A program made the translations under genes and the position numbers. Source: Eublepharis macularius (lineage: Eukaryota; Chordata; Lepidosauria; Squamata; Eublepharidae). From it: a stretch of 64,000 bases of DNA. This document shows positions 10,855-51,033 of this stretch, piece after piece (positions within the stretch are counted from its first letter, which is position 1; the number at the start of each line of letters is the position of its first letter). The stretch covers positions 13,039,868 to 13,103,867 of the forward strand of contig NC_072791.1 in the NCBI RefSeq assembly GCF_028583425.1. Direction: 5' to 3'. The notes below the pieces were generated by a model. It was not told where the DNA came from. It was given only the letters and a program-made list of their open reading frames with translations, and did no database searches.

Positions 10855-11910
10855 AGGGGTGCGCACTTCGGGAATCCAATTCGGGTAAAATACCTAAATC
10901 GGACCCAATCTGGAAAGCTTCAGGATTTCTGAATCGGGGCCAGTATGCTGGTCCTGATTTGGAAATCCCGAAGCAAAGCTTCCTGAAGCATTCATAATGC
11001 TTTCGGAAGCTTCGGGTCAATTTAAATGCCCGTTTTCCTGGCACTGCGAGCAGCAGGGAAAGGGGCAAACCCCTGAATCAGCTGCTCAACGGGGCTTCCC
11101 CAACGAGCGGCTGAGTGCTGGCGCCGCTGCCGGGGCCAGGGAACTCCTCGGCTCCATCAGCAGCAGGCGAAGGAGGCGGCGGGGATGCAGGCATAAGCCT
11201 ACACGTCCCCACTGGGCACTCCGTTTGCCCGCCGGTGTTGGGGCCAAGGAACTCCTCGGCCCCGACACCGGCGGGTGAAAGAGGCAGCGGAGATGTAGGC
11301 ATAATAAGCCTACATCTCCCCGCCAGGTGCTCCGCCAGGCGCTCCATTCATCCGCCGGTGTCAGGGCCGAGGAGTTCCTCAGCCCCGACACTGGCAGGTG
11401 AAGGAGGCAGTGGGGATACAGACATAATCCTGCACGTCCCCACCGGGCGTTCCGTTCGCCTGCCGGTGTCGGGGTGGAGGAGTTCCTCGGCCCTGACACC
11501 AGCGGGTGAAAAAGGAAGTGGGGATACAGGCATAAGCCTACAAGTCCCCGCCAGGAGCGCCCAGCAGGGACTTGTAGGTTTATGTCTGCACGGCAGGTGA
11601 AGGAGAGTGAAGGAGGCGGGTGAAGAGGGCGAAGGAGGTGGCGGTGATGCAGGCATAAGCCTGCACCTCAGCAGGGCAAAGGTAAGTGGGGTGGACTGGG
11701 TGCTGTGGGGTTTTTAAAGGGCCCTGCTGCTTGCAAGCAGCAGGACAGGGCCCTTTAAACTATCAGCAGGCGGGCGGCAGGGGTGGGCCTAAGTGGGGGT
11801 GAGAGTGGGGGTGGGTGGGGTTGCTGGGAGAAAACCCAGCCCCCTAAATCACTTTGGAATGCTCTGAATCTTTACAGAGCATTCTGAAGTGATTAAAATA
11901 CCTGAATCCA
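10855..11910. mobile_element. Probable non-autonomous DNA element carrying a minisatellite
   Basis: The left edge TAGGGGTGCGCACTTCGGG resembles hAT-type TIRs of the TAGGGGTG class. AT-rich flanks with AATTCGGGTAAAATACCTAAATC on the left and GATTAAAATACCTGAATCC on the right bracket a GC-rich core. A palindrome near 11715-11760 (AAAGGGCCCTGCTGCTTGCAAGCAGCAGGACAGGGCCCTTT) and another near 11850-11895 (TTTGGAATGCTCTGAATC..) lie inside. The right TIR was not found, so the end is approximate. Confidence 0.45.
11130..11660. repeat. GC-rich minisatellite of hairpin-forming units, period about 110-120 bp
   Basis: The landmark GAACTCCTCGG (or its reverse complement) recurs near 11141, 11249, 11371 and 11479. 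Each unit contains two inverted repeats: GCCGGTGTCGGGGCCGAGG with its complement, and GATGCAGGCATAAGCCTACATC-like palindromes. Because the units are palindromic, long overlapping frames exist on both strands; these are composition artefacts, not genes. Confidence 0.75.
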
Positions 11911-12690
11911 CCTCATGTCTGGCAACTGGATTCCTGTCAGAAAACAGAATTTCCAAGCAGCCTGTCTGTTTCTCTTTATACCCGTTTTAATCAAAACAAA
12001 CATTACAGCTTTGGATCCTAAGAAACATCCGTTATAAAGGATCACTTCCCACAGTGAAAAAGCCAGGCTTGAAGGACAACGCCCTCCTCCTGAAAATGGA
12101 GGATCCATAGCATGTGTAGCAGCTGTTACTGACAGACCTTGACAACAGTAATCAATATGTCTGATTCAAATCCCATCTCCAAACAGATGAGACAGATCTT
12201 TCTACAAATCTGAGAAAAGCCTCAAGACCGCAGAAAAATCTGAAATCTAAACACACATACATGTGGGGAGGGGTTAAAACTCTCCAAAATAATAAGAACA
12301 GTGCCTGTACCTTTAAGAAAGGAGATCTCATTGGCCATTGTGGGAGTTACTAGGCAACCACAACAATATTGCCAGCCTTCAAACCTTGGTTCTGTCAGTA
12401 AAAAGCCTTTCCAGGGCTATTTTGTCATCCCAGTCCACCCTTGCTCCTCTTTCTCCTTCCCTGAAACCAAAGCCCAGCAGTAACCTCCAGGCAACTTGCT
12501 ACCATGAAGTTTGGGGTGATGGCTACCAGATGACTTGATGCCACACAACTCACCTGGGACCAAGAGCAGTTTCCACACAGCTTGCATTACTTGGTTGGCC
12601 CCAGCAGTAACCACTAGCCACCACACAATTCACCTACCACGTCACTTTTGCATCATGGCCAGACTTTTCCCAGAGGGAAGGAGAGAAAGG

Positions 12691-12910
12691 TGAGAGCCAG
12701 AGTGGTGCAGTACTTAGGGTGTCAGACCAAGATCAGGGAGCCCAGGTTTAAATCTACACTCCACCATGGAAGCTCACTGGGTGACCTTAAGCCAGTCACT
12801 CGCACTCTGCATAACCTACCACACAGGGATATTGTAAGGATAAAACGGAGGAGAGGATAATCATAGAGGCTGCACTGGAGAGAAAGGAGGAGTATAATTG
12901 TAGTAAAAAA
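12691..12910 (+). repeat. tRNA-derived SINE
   Basis: Head GAGCCAGAGTGGTGCAGTAC, B-box-like GGTTTAAATCTACACT, body CATGGAAGCTCACTGGGTGACC and CACACAGGGATATTGTAAGGATAAAACGGAGG. Same family as 8517, 26815 and the minus copies. Confidence 0.75.
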
Positions 12911-13117
12911 TAATTAACAAAGCTGAAGCTGGCAAGTGGGTGGAACAGATAAAAGAAAGTTGGGTTGGTAAGGAAGTCAGTGTACGTTGGCAATATTAAA
13001 ATTTCTTTTGTGTATAACATTTAAGAAGGTTGTCTTACATTCAGGATTGCCTTCCTGTTGAGTAAATTATGGTACTGTGGGGAATGAGGTACAGGGGAAA
13101 TGAAATGACCCCCACAA

Positions 13118-13580
13118 ATCCCCATCTGTATGGTATAATGGTTAGAAAGCCAGATTGGAAACGGAAAGATACGAGATCCGACTCTCATTCTATCTTGAAG
13201 CTCAATGGACCAGTCACATTGTTTCACCTTCACCTATCTCACAGGGTTGTGAGGGTAAAAAGGGGAAGGGACAACCATGTGCCACCTTCAGATCCCTGGA
13301 GGAAGGGCATTATAAAAACAGACTAGACAGATATTGTCAGCTTCGCCTGCCCCCCAGGGCTATTGGAAGGATAAAATGAAGGAGGCCAGAACAATGTATG
13401 CTGCCCCAAGATTCTTGGATAACCCACCCTGCCACAGAAGCTTGCTGGGTCACCTTGGGTCATTCACCTGCTCTCCGCGCCTCACTTACCTCACCTGGAT
13501 GTTATCAAAATAAAGTGGGGGAGAGCAGAATGCCGTAAGTCACTTTAGTTCCCCACTGTAGGGGAAGGCACAGTATAAAT
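13118..13580 (+). repeat. Two tandem or overlapping tRNA-derived SINE copies
   Basis: The first copy (about 13118-13300) has the head TATGGTATAATGGTTAGAAAGCC and the body CTATCTCACAGGGTTGTGAGGGT. The second (about 13340-13580) contains GCTTGCTGGGTCACCTTGGG and ends in ..GGGGAAGGCACAGTATAAAT. Confidence 0.6.
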
Positions 13581-13785
13581 AGGGTTGCCAACTCCAGGTT
13601 AGGAAGTTTCTGGAGATTTGGGGGGGATAGAGAGACGGAGGGGACATCAGTGGTATATAATGCCATACAAGTTAAACCGCCCCCCGCCCCCCAAGCAGCC
13701 ATTTCTGCCAGGGGAACTGACCTCTGTAGTCTGGAGATCAGTTGTACTTCCAGATCTCTGGGTCCTACCTGGAAGTTCGCAATGA
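13580..13785. mobile_element. hAT-like MITE, family A, decayed
   Basis: Begins TAGGGTTGCCAACTCCAGG directly after the SINE, has the GGGGAACTGACCTCTGTAGTCTGGAGATCAGTTGTA core, and has a degraded right end. Confidence 0.6.
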
Positions 13786-14419
13786 CATGCAATTGTGATT
13801 TATGATATAACGAATCTATATTGTCAATCAAATGAAAAGGGGAATAACGAATTTTATAAAATTCTACAACAGCACAATGAATTACAGCAATACGAGCATG
13901 ACTTGTACATAAGAGACAAGCACGCAGATTAGGCTATTGGGTACAGTCTGCTAGTCTAGATATCCTCCTACAAGGAAGTTTGACTTGGCTAAAGAAGTCA
14001 TGTTAATTACTTATGCTTTCATTCACAGAAGTTTCATCTATGTGTTCAGCTTTACGCTAGTTTTCAAATTTGCGCCTCCCATACCCTATTGTATCATTTT
14101 TCATTGAATGTCCCAACTGGAGATCATACTGTATTTATGCTCTGTGAATGTCCAAGCAATCAATTATATCGTATTCACTTGCGGCATGTAATCTGTCTTG
14201 GATCTCAGTGAGAAAGGCAGATTATAAAATAAGCAACAGCAACACATCTCATATAATTCCTTATGCTGAGAGGCTCACATCGTTGTAACTCATCATGCCT
14301 TTTGTAGAATTTTAAGAAACCAGTTTATTCTTCACTTCATTTGATTAACTACCAAGTTCTTCTTCCCTTCGTTTATTCATATATATTTGATTATATATAT
14401 ATATATAACTATATAGGTC

Positions 14420-14655
14420 TCAGGGCTCCTTCTTACATGCCCTGGGTAATGCCGATCACCACTTTGGGGTCAGGAAGCAATTTTCCCCAGGCCAGTTTGG
14501 CCAGGGACCCTGACAGTGTTTTGCCCTTTTCTGGGCATGGAGCAGGGGTCACTGGGGGTGTGGGGGCGGGGCGGTAGTTGTGAATTTCCTGCCTTGTGCA
14601 GGGGGTTGGACTAGATGACCCTGGAAGTCCCTTCCAAACCTATGATTCTCTCTGT
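14420..14655 (+). repeat. CR1-like LINE 3' UTR fragment
   Basis: Contains AGGAAGCAATTTTCCCCAGG, TGTGAATTTCCTGCCTTGTGCAGG and the ending GGACTAGATGACCCTGGAAGTCCCTTCCAAACCTATGATTC. Confidence 0.6.
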
Positions 14656-14746
14656 GTGCGTAATAATGTGATATTATATTATCTATGACAGACACACAGA
14701 CAAATACACACATATATACATATTCACAATATTCACAATATCACTT

Positions 14747-14964
14747 GGGTTGCCAGCCTCCAGCAGGTAGCTGGAGATTTCCTGGAATTACAACTGATCT
14801 CCAGGCCATGGAGATTAGTTCCCCTGGAGAAAATGGCTGTTTTGGAGGGTGGACTGTGTGGCATAAGATGCTGCTGAGGTCCCTCCCCTCCCCAAACCCT
14901 GAACTCTCCAAGATCTGGGCCCCAAAATCTCCAGGAATTTCTGACCCTGGAGCTGGCAACCCTA
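14747..14964. mobile_element. hAT-like MITE, family A
   Basis: GGGTTGCCAGCCTCC at the left and GGAGCTGGCAACCCTA at the right form terminal inverted repeats; the core GGAATTACAACTGATCTCC..CCCCTGGAGAAAATGGCTG is shared with 15356-15574. No clear target duplication. Confidence 0.7.
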
Positions 14965-15077
14965 CCAATGGCATGGCTTTGCTGAGGGCTTTACCAGTTG
15001 GGCTGTTTCCTGTGGTATTGTCAAGACCTGGAGGTTGGCAAACCTAAACTCAGGGCCATATTAACCCCTGGTTGGCC

Positions 15078-15258
15078 TAGGGTTGCCAGCTCCAAGTTGG
15101 TAAATTCCTGGAGATCTGGGGTGTGAAACCTGGAGAAACCTGGAGAAAGAGGGGTTTGGGGAGGGAAAGGACCTTGGCGTGGCATAGTTCCATAAAGTCC
15201 ACGCCCCAAAGTAGCCATTTTCTCCAGGTGAACCTGTGGCCTGTGGCTGGTAACCGTA
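15078..15258. mobile_element. hAT-like MITE, family A, with perfect 8-bp target duplication
   Basis: Starts TAGGGTTGCCAGCTCC and ends GGCTGGTAACCGTA. It is flanked by GGTTGGCC at 15070-15077 and 15259-15266. Inserted in the opposite orientation to the 15356 copy. Confidence 0.85.
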
Positions 15259-15355
15259 GGTTGGCCCCCTAGGTTTTCAGGTATTTTGGGCCCCCTCAGG
15301 CACTTCAATCTTTCACCCCACTACAGCTGACAGCCTGACCCTGGTACGGTAGGTA

Positions 15356-15574
15356 TAGAGTTGCCAGCCTCCAGGTGGTGGCTGAAGATCTCCCGGAATT
15401 AAAACTAATCTCCAGACCACAGAGATCTGTTCCCCTGGAGAAAATGACTGCTCTGGAGGGTGGACTCTATAGAATTATACCATACTGATGTCCTTTTCCT
15501 CCACAAACCCTGCCATCTCCAGGTTTCACCTCCCAAATCTCCAGGAATTTCCCAACTTGGAGATGGCAACCCTA
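15356..15574. mobile_element. hAT-like MITE, family A, with perfect 8-bp target duplication
   Basis: Starts TAGAGTTGCCAGCCTCC and ends GGAGATGGCAACCCTA. It is flanked by GGTAGGTA at 15348-15355 and 15575-15582. 219 bp, no coding capacity. Confidence 0.87.
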
Positions 15575-16387
15575 GGTAGGTACTATACCGCAGTACATAG
15601 CCCTATATCCATTTTGAGGATCTCCTGAAGCGATCTATTCACAATTTTAAAAAATATTTTTATTGCATGAGTAGAACTCTTCAGGAAAGCACATTTTGGG
15701 GGGTGTAATTGTTTCAATACTGTAATATTTGGAAGCGAATAAAATTTGAGTTATTTATTATTATATTATTATATATAATTCATGGTTAATTGTTTTAATA
15801 TATGAGACAATTTGTTTGTTTAATAAGGGAGCAGTTAATTATCCCATTAATAGAGGCTATCTAAGAAAATCAATTAATTGTAATTTATGTGGGAGTGTGC
15901 CTCAGGAAAAAAAAAACCTGACGGGCCCGTCGTCCCTGCGGGGTCCCTAGGCTTCCGCCTTATGAATAATACGGCCCAGCCTAAACGGTGTAAATGAAGC
16001 AAACAAGCACACCGTTCTTGGAATATTAAATACTTAAAATCTAAACGTTTAAAATCCGAGCCAACAGGGCTGCCTTGGAGGGTAGGCCTAGGCCGGTTTC
16101 CCTCGGGAGCAACGCAGGGCCGGCGGAGAGCGCCCCGCGGCCGACCCCCCCAGCCCCTTTCCCAGGGCCCAACCCGGCTCGAGCCCCGGCGCCTTCGCAG
16201 GCCCTCACCTCATGCCGGCCTCTGCCCCTCAGGCCTCCCCGCTCGCTTCATCATCAACCGTCGCCCCGGAAGGGAGGAAGGAGGCCGGGCCTGCTCGTCA
16301 GTCAAGGCCGAGGCGCCGCCTCTCGCCTCCGCCTCCGCCTCGCCTCTTCCCCCGGCTCAGCGGCGGCTGAGGGACTTCGCCCGAGCC

Positions 16388-46326
<29,939 letters not shown>

Positions 46327-49300
46327 GTAAGGAGAAACTTCTCTTGGAGTGGCGTAAGTAGGTGGGACCATTGTAGGCATTTCCTCTGCAACTTAGGGGT
46401 CACAATACTTCTCCAGAAAGAAAGAACAAATAGCCTGGAGTTTGCAAAATGCCTGCACCTGTGCATTCTGGTATGCAGTGTGCGCAATCCACATTCACAA
46501 GTGTAATTCCTTTCTGACTGATTTCTAGTGATTAATAGGGGTCTTGTGAGTCATTGTGTGTTGTCAGCATATATACATCTGCAGCCCAGACAAAAAAATA
46601 GTAGTTTCTTATTTGTGCCAAATGAGTTATTTAGGGCCAGTTTACGCTCTCAGCAGAATTCTGGATGGTACCATTTCAAGGTGAAAATGGGAGAGGGGTT
46701 CCGAACGCTTAAATGCCCCCTCTCCCCAATGTTAAGCTAAGCTGAAACCCCTTTTTCCCTAATGGGCCACCTTGCCATGTGCAAGAAGTTTCTTAATGTT
46801 GAGAGATGTAAAATATGTGCCAAACACATCCTTTCTGAGGCTTAGTGGTTAGCTGAAGCTTGGGATGTGATTTTTAAAAAAGACAAACTGACTCATCAAG
46901 AGTTAGAGAGTTTATGTAAGTGCAAACCAGTGGCATTTACAAGAGTTTGGTTTGAGTTTTGTGGATTATGTGAAAAAAAAAACAGATTTCCACATGGTAT
47001 CCATTTTTCTCTTTGCTTCTTGATCACAGCAGGCAGCTTTTATTTTTTTCCGTTGGTATTAGCTTCCTTCAGTTTTGTTTTGTATTAAAACATGGTGGCT
47101 ATTAGATTTATCTATTTGGTATTTATCTATTTGTTATGTTATGACTCAGGAGTTCATTGCTAATTTTCCTTCTTAACATTGCTTTGGTGTTGGGTACCTT
47201 TGTTTTTTGTGTTTTTTGTCAATCAGCTTTTTAAAAATACTATGAATAATAAAGACGGGGGGCGGGAATACAAGGGAACATTAAAAAATGCATTTGGAAT
47301 GCTGTCGTCCTTGATTTTGCTGGTTGTGTAGCTGAACTATTTATGGGCTCCAAGGCCAAGCCCTGTGATTTTGCCTCAGTATTCTTCTGCCTGCTTGATT
47401 TGATAGGATAACCATTCATTTTCTAATAGGAAAACTTACAGTGCGATCTTATGTAGAATTACTCCAGTCTAAACCTGTCAAAATCCATAGCTTTAGAGGG
47501 GAATAACCATACATAGGATTGCATTGTTAACACTGTGTCCTGAGAATACTTTCCTGGGAGTAAGTCCTGTGGAGTAGACCTGATTAGGCTCCTGAATAGA
47601 CCTGCTTAGGATCATTCTCATTTGCCTGCTGGACGTCTGATTCATCTAAGCCTCGAGCAGTTACTTTTAAATCCATTTTGGACCTCCATTGAAAAGCAAC
47701 CTAAGATGTCTTGAAGAGTCAGCTCGTGAGCTATGTCATTGTTGTACGAGTCTTATTTTTTCACAAGGGGGCTTCATTTCCACGTAGAGAGTGTTTTACA
47801 ATGAAATAATAAAAAGAGTTACTCCAGTCTAAGCCCGTTGAAGTCACTCTACTTGGGATTTCACTGTTAGATGTGTTTATCCATGAACAGATCTAGAATT
47901 TACCACACTGGGCCGAACTCCAGTTTCCACTGGTTTTCGTCTCCGGGAAAGGTCACCTTGAGCCAAAGGGACCGCAGCAACGTTTTAACGTGAGAATAAG
48001 GCCTACGGCTGAGCTTGAAGCCTTTCCGCTGCTGCTGTCACATTACCATGTTAACATACTTCTAAAACCGCAGAGCAAAATCTGGCAGTTACAGAAATTC
48101 TAAATATTTTTGTTTTCGCTGAGTAGTTATTGGACTTGTCGTTGGGAACCCTGCCAGTTTTTCATATTTGTTTTATAATTCCTCCAATTTGGCCGTGCAG
48201 CTGTGTTCACTTCTTCAGGACTGACTCAACACACCTCCCCTCTCCCCCCCTGAATGTGGTTGGGCTTGCTGAGAAAAATGTTTCCAACATTGGAATAGCT
48301 TGTTCTTGTTCGGAATTGATTGTAGTTGCCCCTGTTCCTGCAATAGCTTCAGGCTGGCTTTCCAGTCTACTGGTTTTAATGAATTCAAATCATACCATAA
48401 AATACACTTTTTGAACTATAGATGTGTATTATTATTATTATTATTATTAAAAACAAAAAGTATTGGTTCAAGGCAGGCCATACCGGAGTGGTCAGTTGAC
48501 GAGTCAATTGATTGTCTATTAATGAGTATTCCTTGAAGCCAAGAACACCTCTGTGTAGGTGGCAGCTTATCTATTTTTGATAGTACTGTTTGGTAACAAG
48601 GGCCGGAGGGAGGGCTGTAAACACTGAAAGGCTTAATCTAGTACTCTAACCAGGCTTCTCCTCCATGGCCCCCTTCATATAACCATAAGAATCTCTAACA
48701 GCTATCTGGCCTTGCTGCAGCTGGCTTTTGTTTTCCAACAGTTGCTGTCACTTTGCCTTACATTTTTTTAATTTCATTTTTAAAAACAATTATGATGCTG
48801 TAGGCTGGTGTTCCAGGAAAAAAGGTCAAAAAGAAGGCCTATTCAGTGAATCATTCCCACTTGTGGAAACTTTGCTGAACATTGTTAGAAGTTATAATCG
48901 TGCAGTATGATTTTTTAAAAAAAATTAAATTAAATTCACTGGGCTATTTACGATGGCACCTTCCTCCATTTGTTTTGATCGAGAACATAACTAGCAAAGC
49001 TGTTGCAGTGTTCTAATAAAAGATAATGCTTTAAAAATACTCGTTCATATTTGACAGTATTTCTTGTTCAGATGACAGAGATCAGACTCCGGAACGAGTC
49101 TATTCAGAAAGCAAGTCTAGTTTTATTTAATGGGGGCTAGTCCCAGGAAAGTGTTAAGATTGCACTGTCAGTCATTTTTGACTAATCAAATGGCCAAACC
49201 TGAAATTTTCAGATTTTAAAAATGTGTTGGTATTCAAAATGAGATGCCTTTTGTAAACTCCCCTCTAGTATAGAGTGTAGCCTAGTAGCACTAGGTGACC

Positions 49301-49721
49301 AGTGCTAGCTGACCAGTTCTACATAAACATACCTGCCTAGGAGGTTTAGATCCTCTGCTTTCTTCCTTCTCTGAGAGTCCCAACTTATGGATTTGAGCCA
49401 TAGGCCACTTTTCCTTCTTGGTGGTGGCCCCCAGACTTAGGAATCCCACACTCAGGCATACGTGCCAGGCACCAGTTCAGTTATTATTTCAGTCGGATTA
49501 AAAATATATATATATTTGCCAGGACTTTAGCAGCATCTTGTAGTCTATATTTTACGCTTATCGACAGCTGATTCTCCTTTCTTTTTTATTTATTTGGTTT
49601 ATTACTTAGGGTTGTTTTTAATTATTTCATTAACTGCATTGCAGACTTATATTTGAAATCACTAAACCAGGCCATAATTCCTCTGATTAACATCTATGAG
49701 TGGAGCACCTACGTAAGCCTT
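46327..49721. other. SLC38A6: SLC38A6 intron 6, left part
   Basis: No exon seen. It contains scattered fragments of an interspersed repeat with the pattern ACTTTCCTGGGAGTAAGTCC..GAGTAGACCTG (47460-47610, 47815-47870; also 26450-26540), a (TTA)n run near 48430 and an (AT)n run near 49503. Confidence 0.5.
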
Positions 49722-49726
49722 ACTCT

Positions 49727-50144
49727 TGTCAGACTGTGGCTTACTAAAAGTTGCAATCCAGACTATCTCTTGCAATTAGACATGAGTCCATTGATTTCAA
49801 AAGACTTTACTGAATATAAACAACCCTTATAGTCCACTATCCAAGATGCAATATCTTGGCTGGTACATGACTATTGTTACGAATGACAGGCAAAGGTTAA
49901 GGTACAGAATAGCATACCCCTGTAGGCCCCATCCTCTCCCCACAGTTCTCAAAACAAACGGCTTGAGGCTGAGAAAGTGAAAGTTTCCCAAGGCTGGAAA
50001 GGTTGTAGTCATAACATTCCTCTTCTCTAAGATAACTGCTACTGAACTGCTTGCCGTCTGCAAAAGAAGCAGTTAAAATACTGACAGGATTAAAATGGAG
50101 TCTCTTTGGTTTGAACACACAAGAAACATAGTCAGATCCTGACA
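49727..50144 (-). repeat. Gypsy 3' LTR
   Basis: 418 bp. Differs from the partner LTR at five single bases, for example GACTATTG against GAGTATTG and GCCGTCTGC against GCCATCTGC. Confidence 0.93.
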
Positions 50145-50155
50145 TTCTGCCCCCT

Positions 50156-50682
50156 CTAAAATGCTCTTCCCCCAGGTTTGAGAGGGTAGAGAGTATGAAA
50201 AGATTTTAACAACCTAGGAGCATGAACATGAATAGCCTCCACCCACTCATCAAACCCAGAGTCAAAGTCTTTCCATCTGATGAGGTAAAACAGCTTATTA
50301 CGTTTGATTTTAGAGTCCAAAATTTGCTGTACTTCATAATGGACCTGATCATCAATCAAGGTTGGTATGGGAGGAGCACGGGTGTGCCATTGATCTGCTG
50401 GGGGGGACCCTTTTCAGTAAGCTGATGTAAAAAGTCGGATGCACATGACGGAGATTTTGGTAAAGCAAGTGCTACAGTCACTTTGTTGATGATTTTACGA
50501 ACTGGAAAAGGTCCCAAGAACTTTAGTGCCAATTTACGGCTGGTTTGAGCAACTTTCAAATTTTTCGTGGATAAATAAACAAGGTCTCCAGGATGCAATT
50601 CCCATTCAGCCACACGATGGCGATCAGCGTACTTTTTATAGTCCTGTTTAGCTTTGTTAAGATGTTGTTGAATAAGAGCCAA
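50156..50682 (-). pseudogene. Gypsy integrase C-terminus and chromodomain, frameshifted
   Basis: Two minus-strand frames. 50682-50356 carries the GPY/F-like region (WELHPGDLVYLSTKNL, LKFLGPFPVRKI) and 50359-50156 carries a chromodomain (VQQILDSKIKRNKLFYLIRW, DSGFDEWVEA). They belong to one reading frame broken near 50360-50410. Chromodomains on gypsy integrases are thought to guide insertion to particular chromatin. Separated from the rest of pol by the MITE at 50676-51033. Confidence 0.85.
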
Positions 50683-51033
50683 AACACACGTTAAGAAATA
50701 CCTAGGTTCAGCACGTGTTCTCTTACCTCAAGGTTTGCCGGGATCTGTAGGCGTCCTAGAAGCTTAAAGTAGGCGTCCTGGAAGCTTAAAGATCTGTAGG
50801 CGACCTGGAAGCTTAAAGTCCTGGAAGCTTAAAGGATCTGTAGGCGTCCTGGAAGCTTAAAGGCGTCCTGGAAGCTTAAAGCTTAAAATACAGGCGCCTG
50901 TATTTCCCTTCCCCTTTCTGCTGCTCTGTAAATGCTAAACTTTAAGCTTCCAGGACGCCTACAGATCCCGGCAAACCTTGAGGTAAGAGAACACGTGCTG
51001 AACCTAGGTATTTCTTAACGTGTGTTTTGGCTC
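50676..51033. mobile_element. PIF/Harbinger-like MITE, 358 bp, inserted in gypsy pol
   Basis: Almost perfect terminal inverted repeats of about 94 bp starting GAGCCAAAACACACGTTAAG (one mismatch seen). Flanked by TAA at 50673-50675 and 51034-51036, the 3-bp TWA-type duplication of Harbinger elements. Inside the left arm the unit GGCGTCCTGGAAGCTTAAAG is repeated about six times with variation. No coding capacity, so it must have been moved in trans. Confidence 0.85.

Larger units (their letters stand above)
8442..16000 (-). other. TRMT5: TRMT5 5' intron or upstream region, repeat-rich
   Basis: Between the first coding exon and the CpG island. It holds SINEs (8517, 12691 and 13118 onward), CR1-like ends (8925, 14420), a retroposon fragment (10484), a hairpin minisatellite (11130-11660), hAT-like MITEs (13580, 14747, 15078, 15356) and one candidate exon (9612-9812). 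The first TRMT5 exon, presumably non-coding, was not found. Confidence 0.5.

Noticed and set aside
11078..11656. Five overlapping open frames of 89-161 codons on both strands, Pro/Gly/Ser-rich
   Set aside because: They follow the palindromic minisatellite; the same peptide pattern appears on both strands and repeats with the unit.
12691..12790. tRNA gene
   Set aside because: Pol III box-like motifs are part of a SINE family repeated many times in the window; no complete cloverleaf.
49620..49720. Search for SLC38A6 exon 7 after a T-rich tract and CATTGCAG at about 49650
   Set aside because: The translation does not match the expected YWYLDG region in any frame, and no donor fits.
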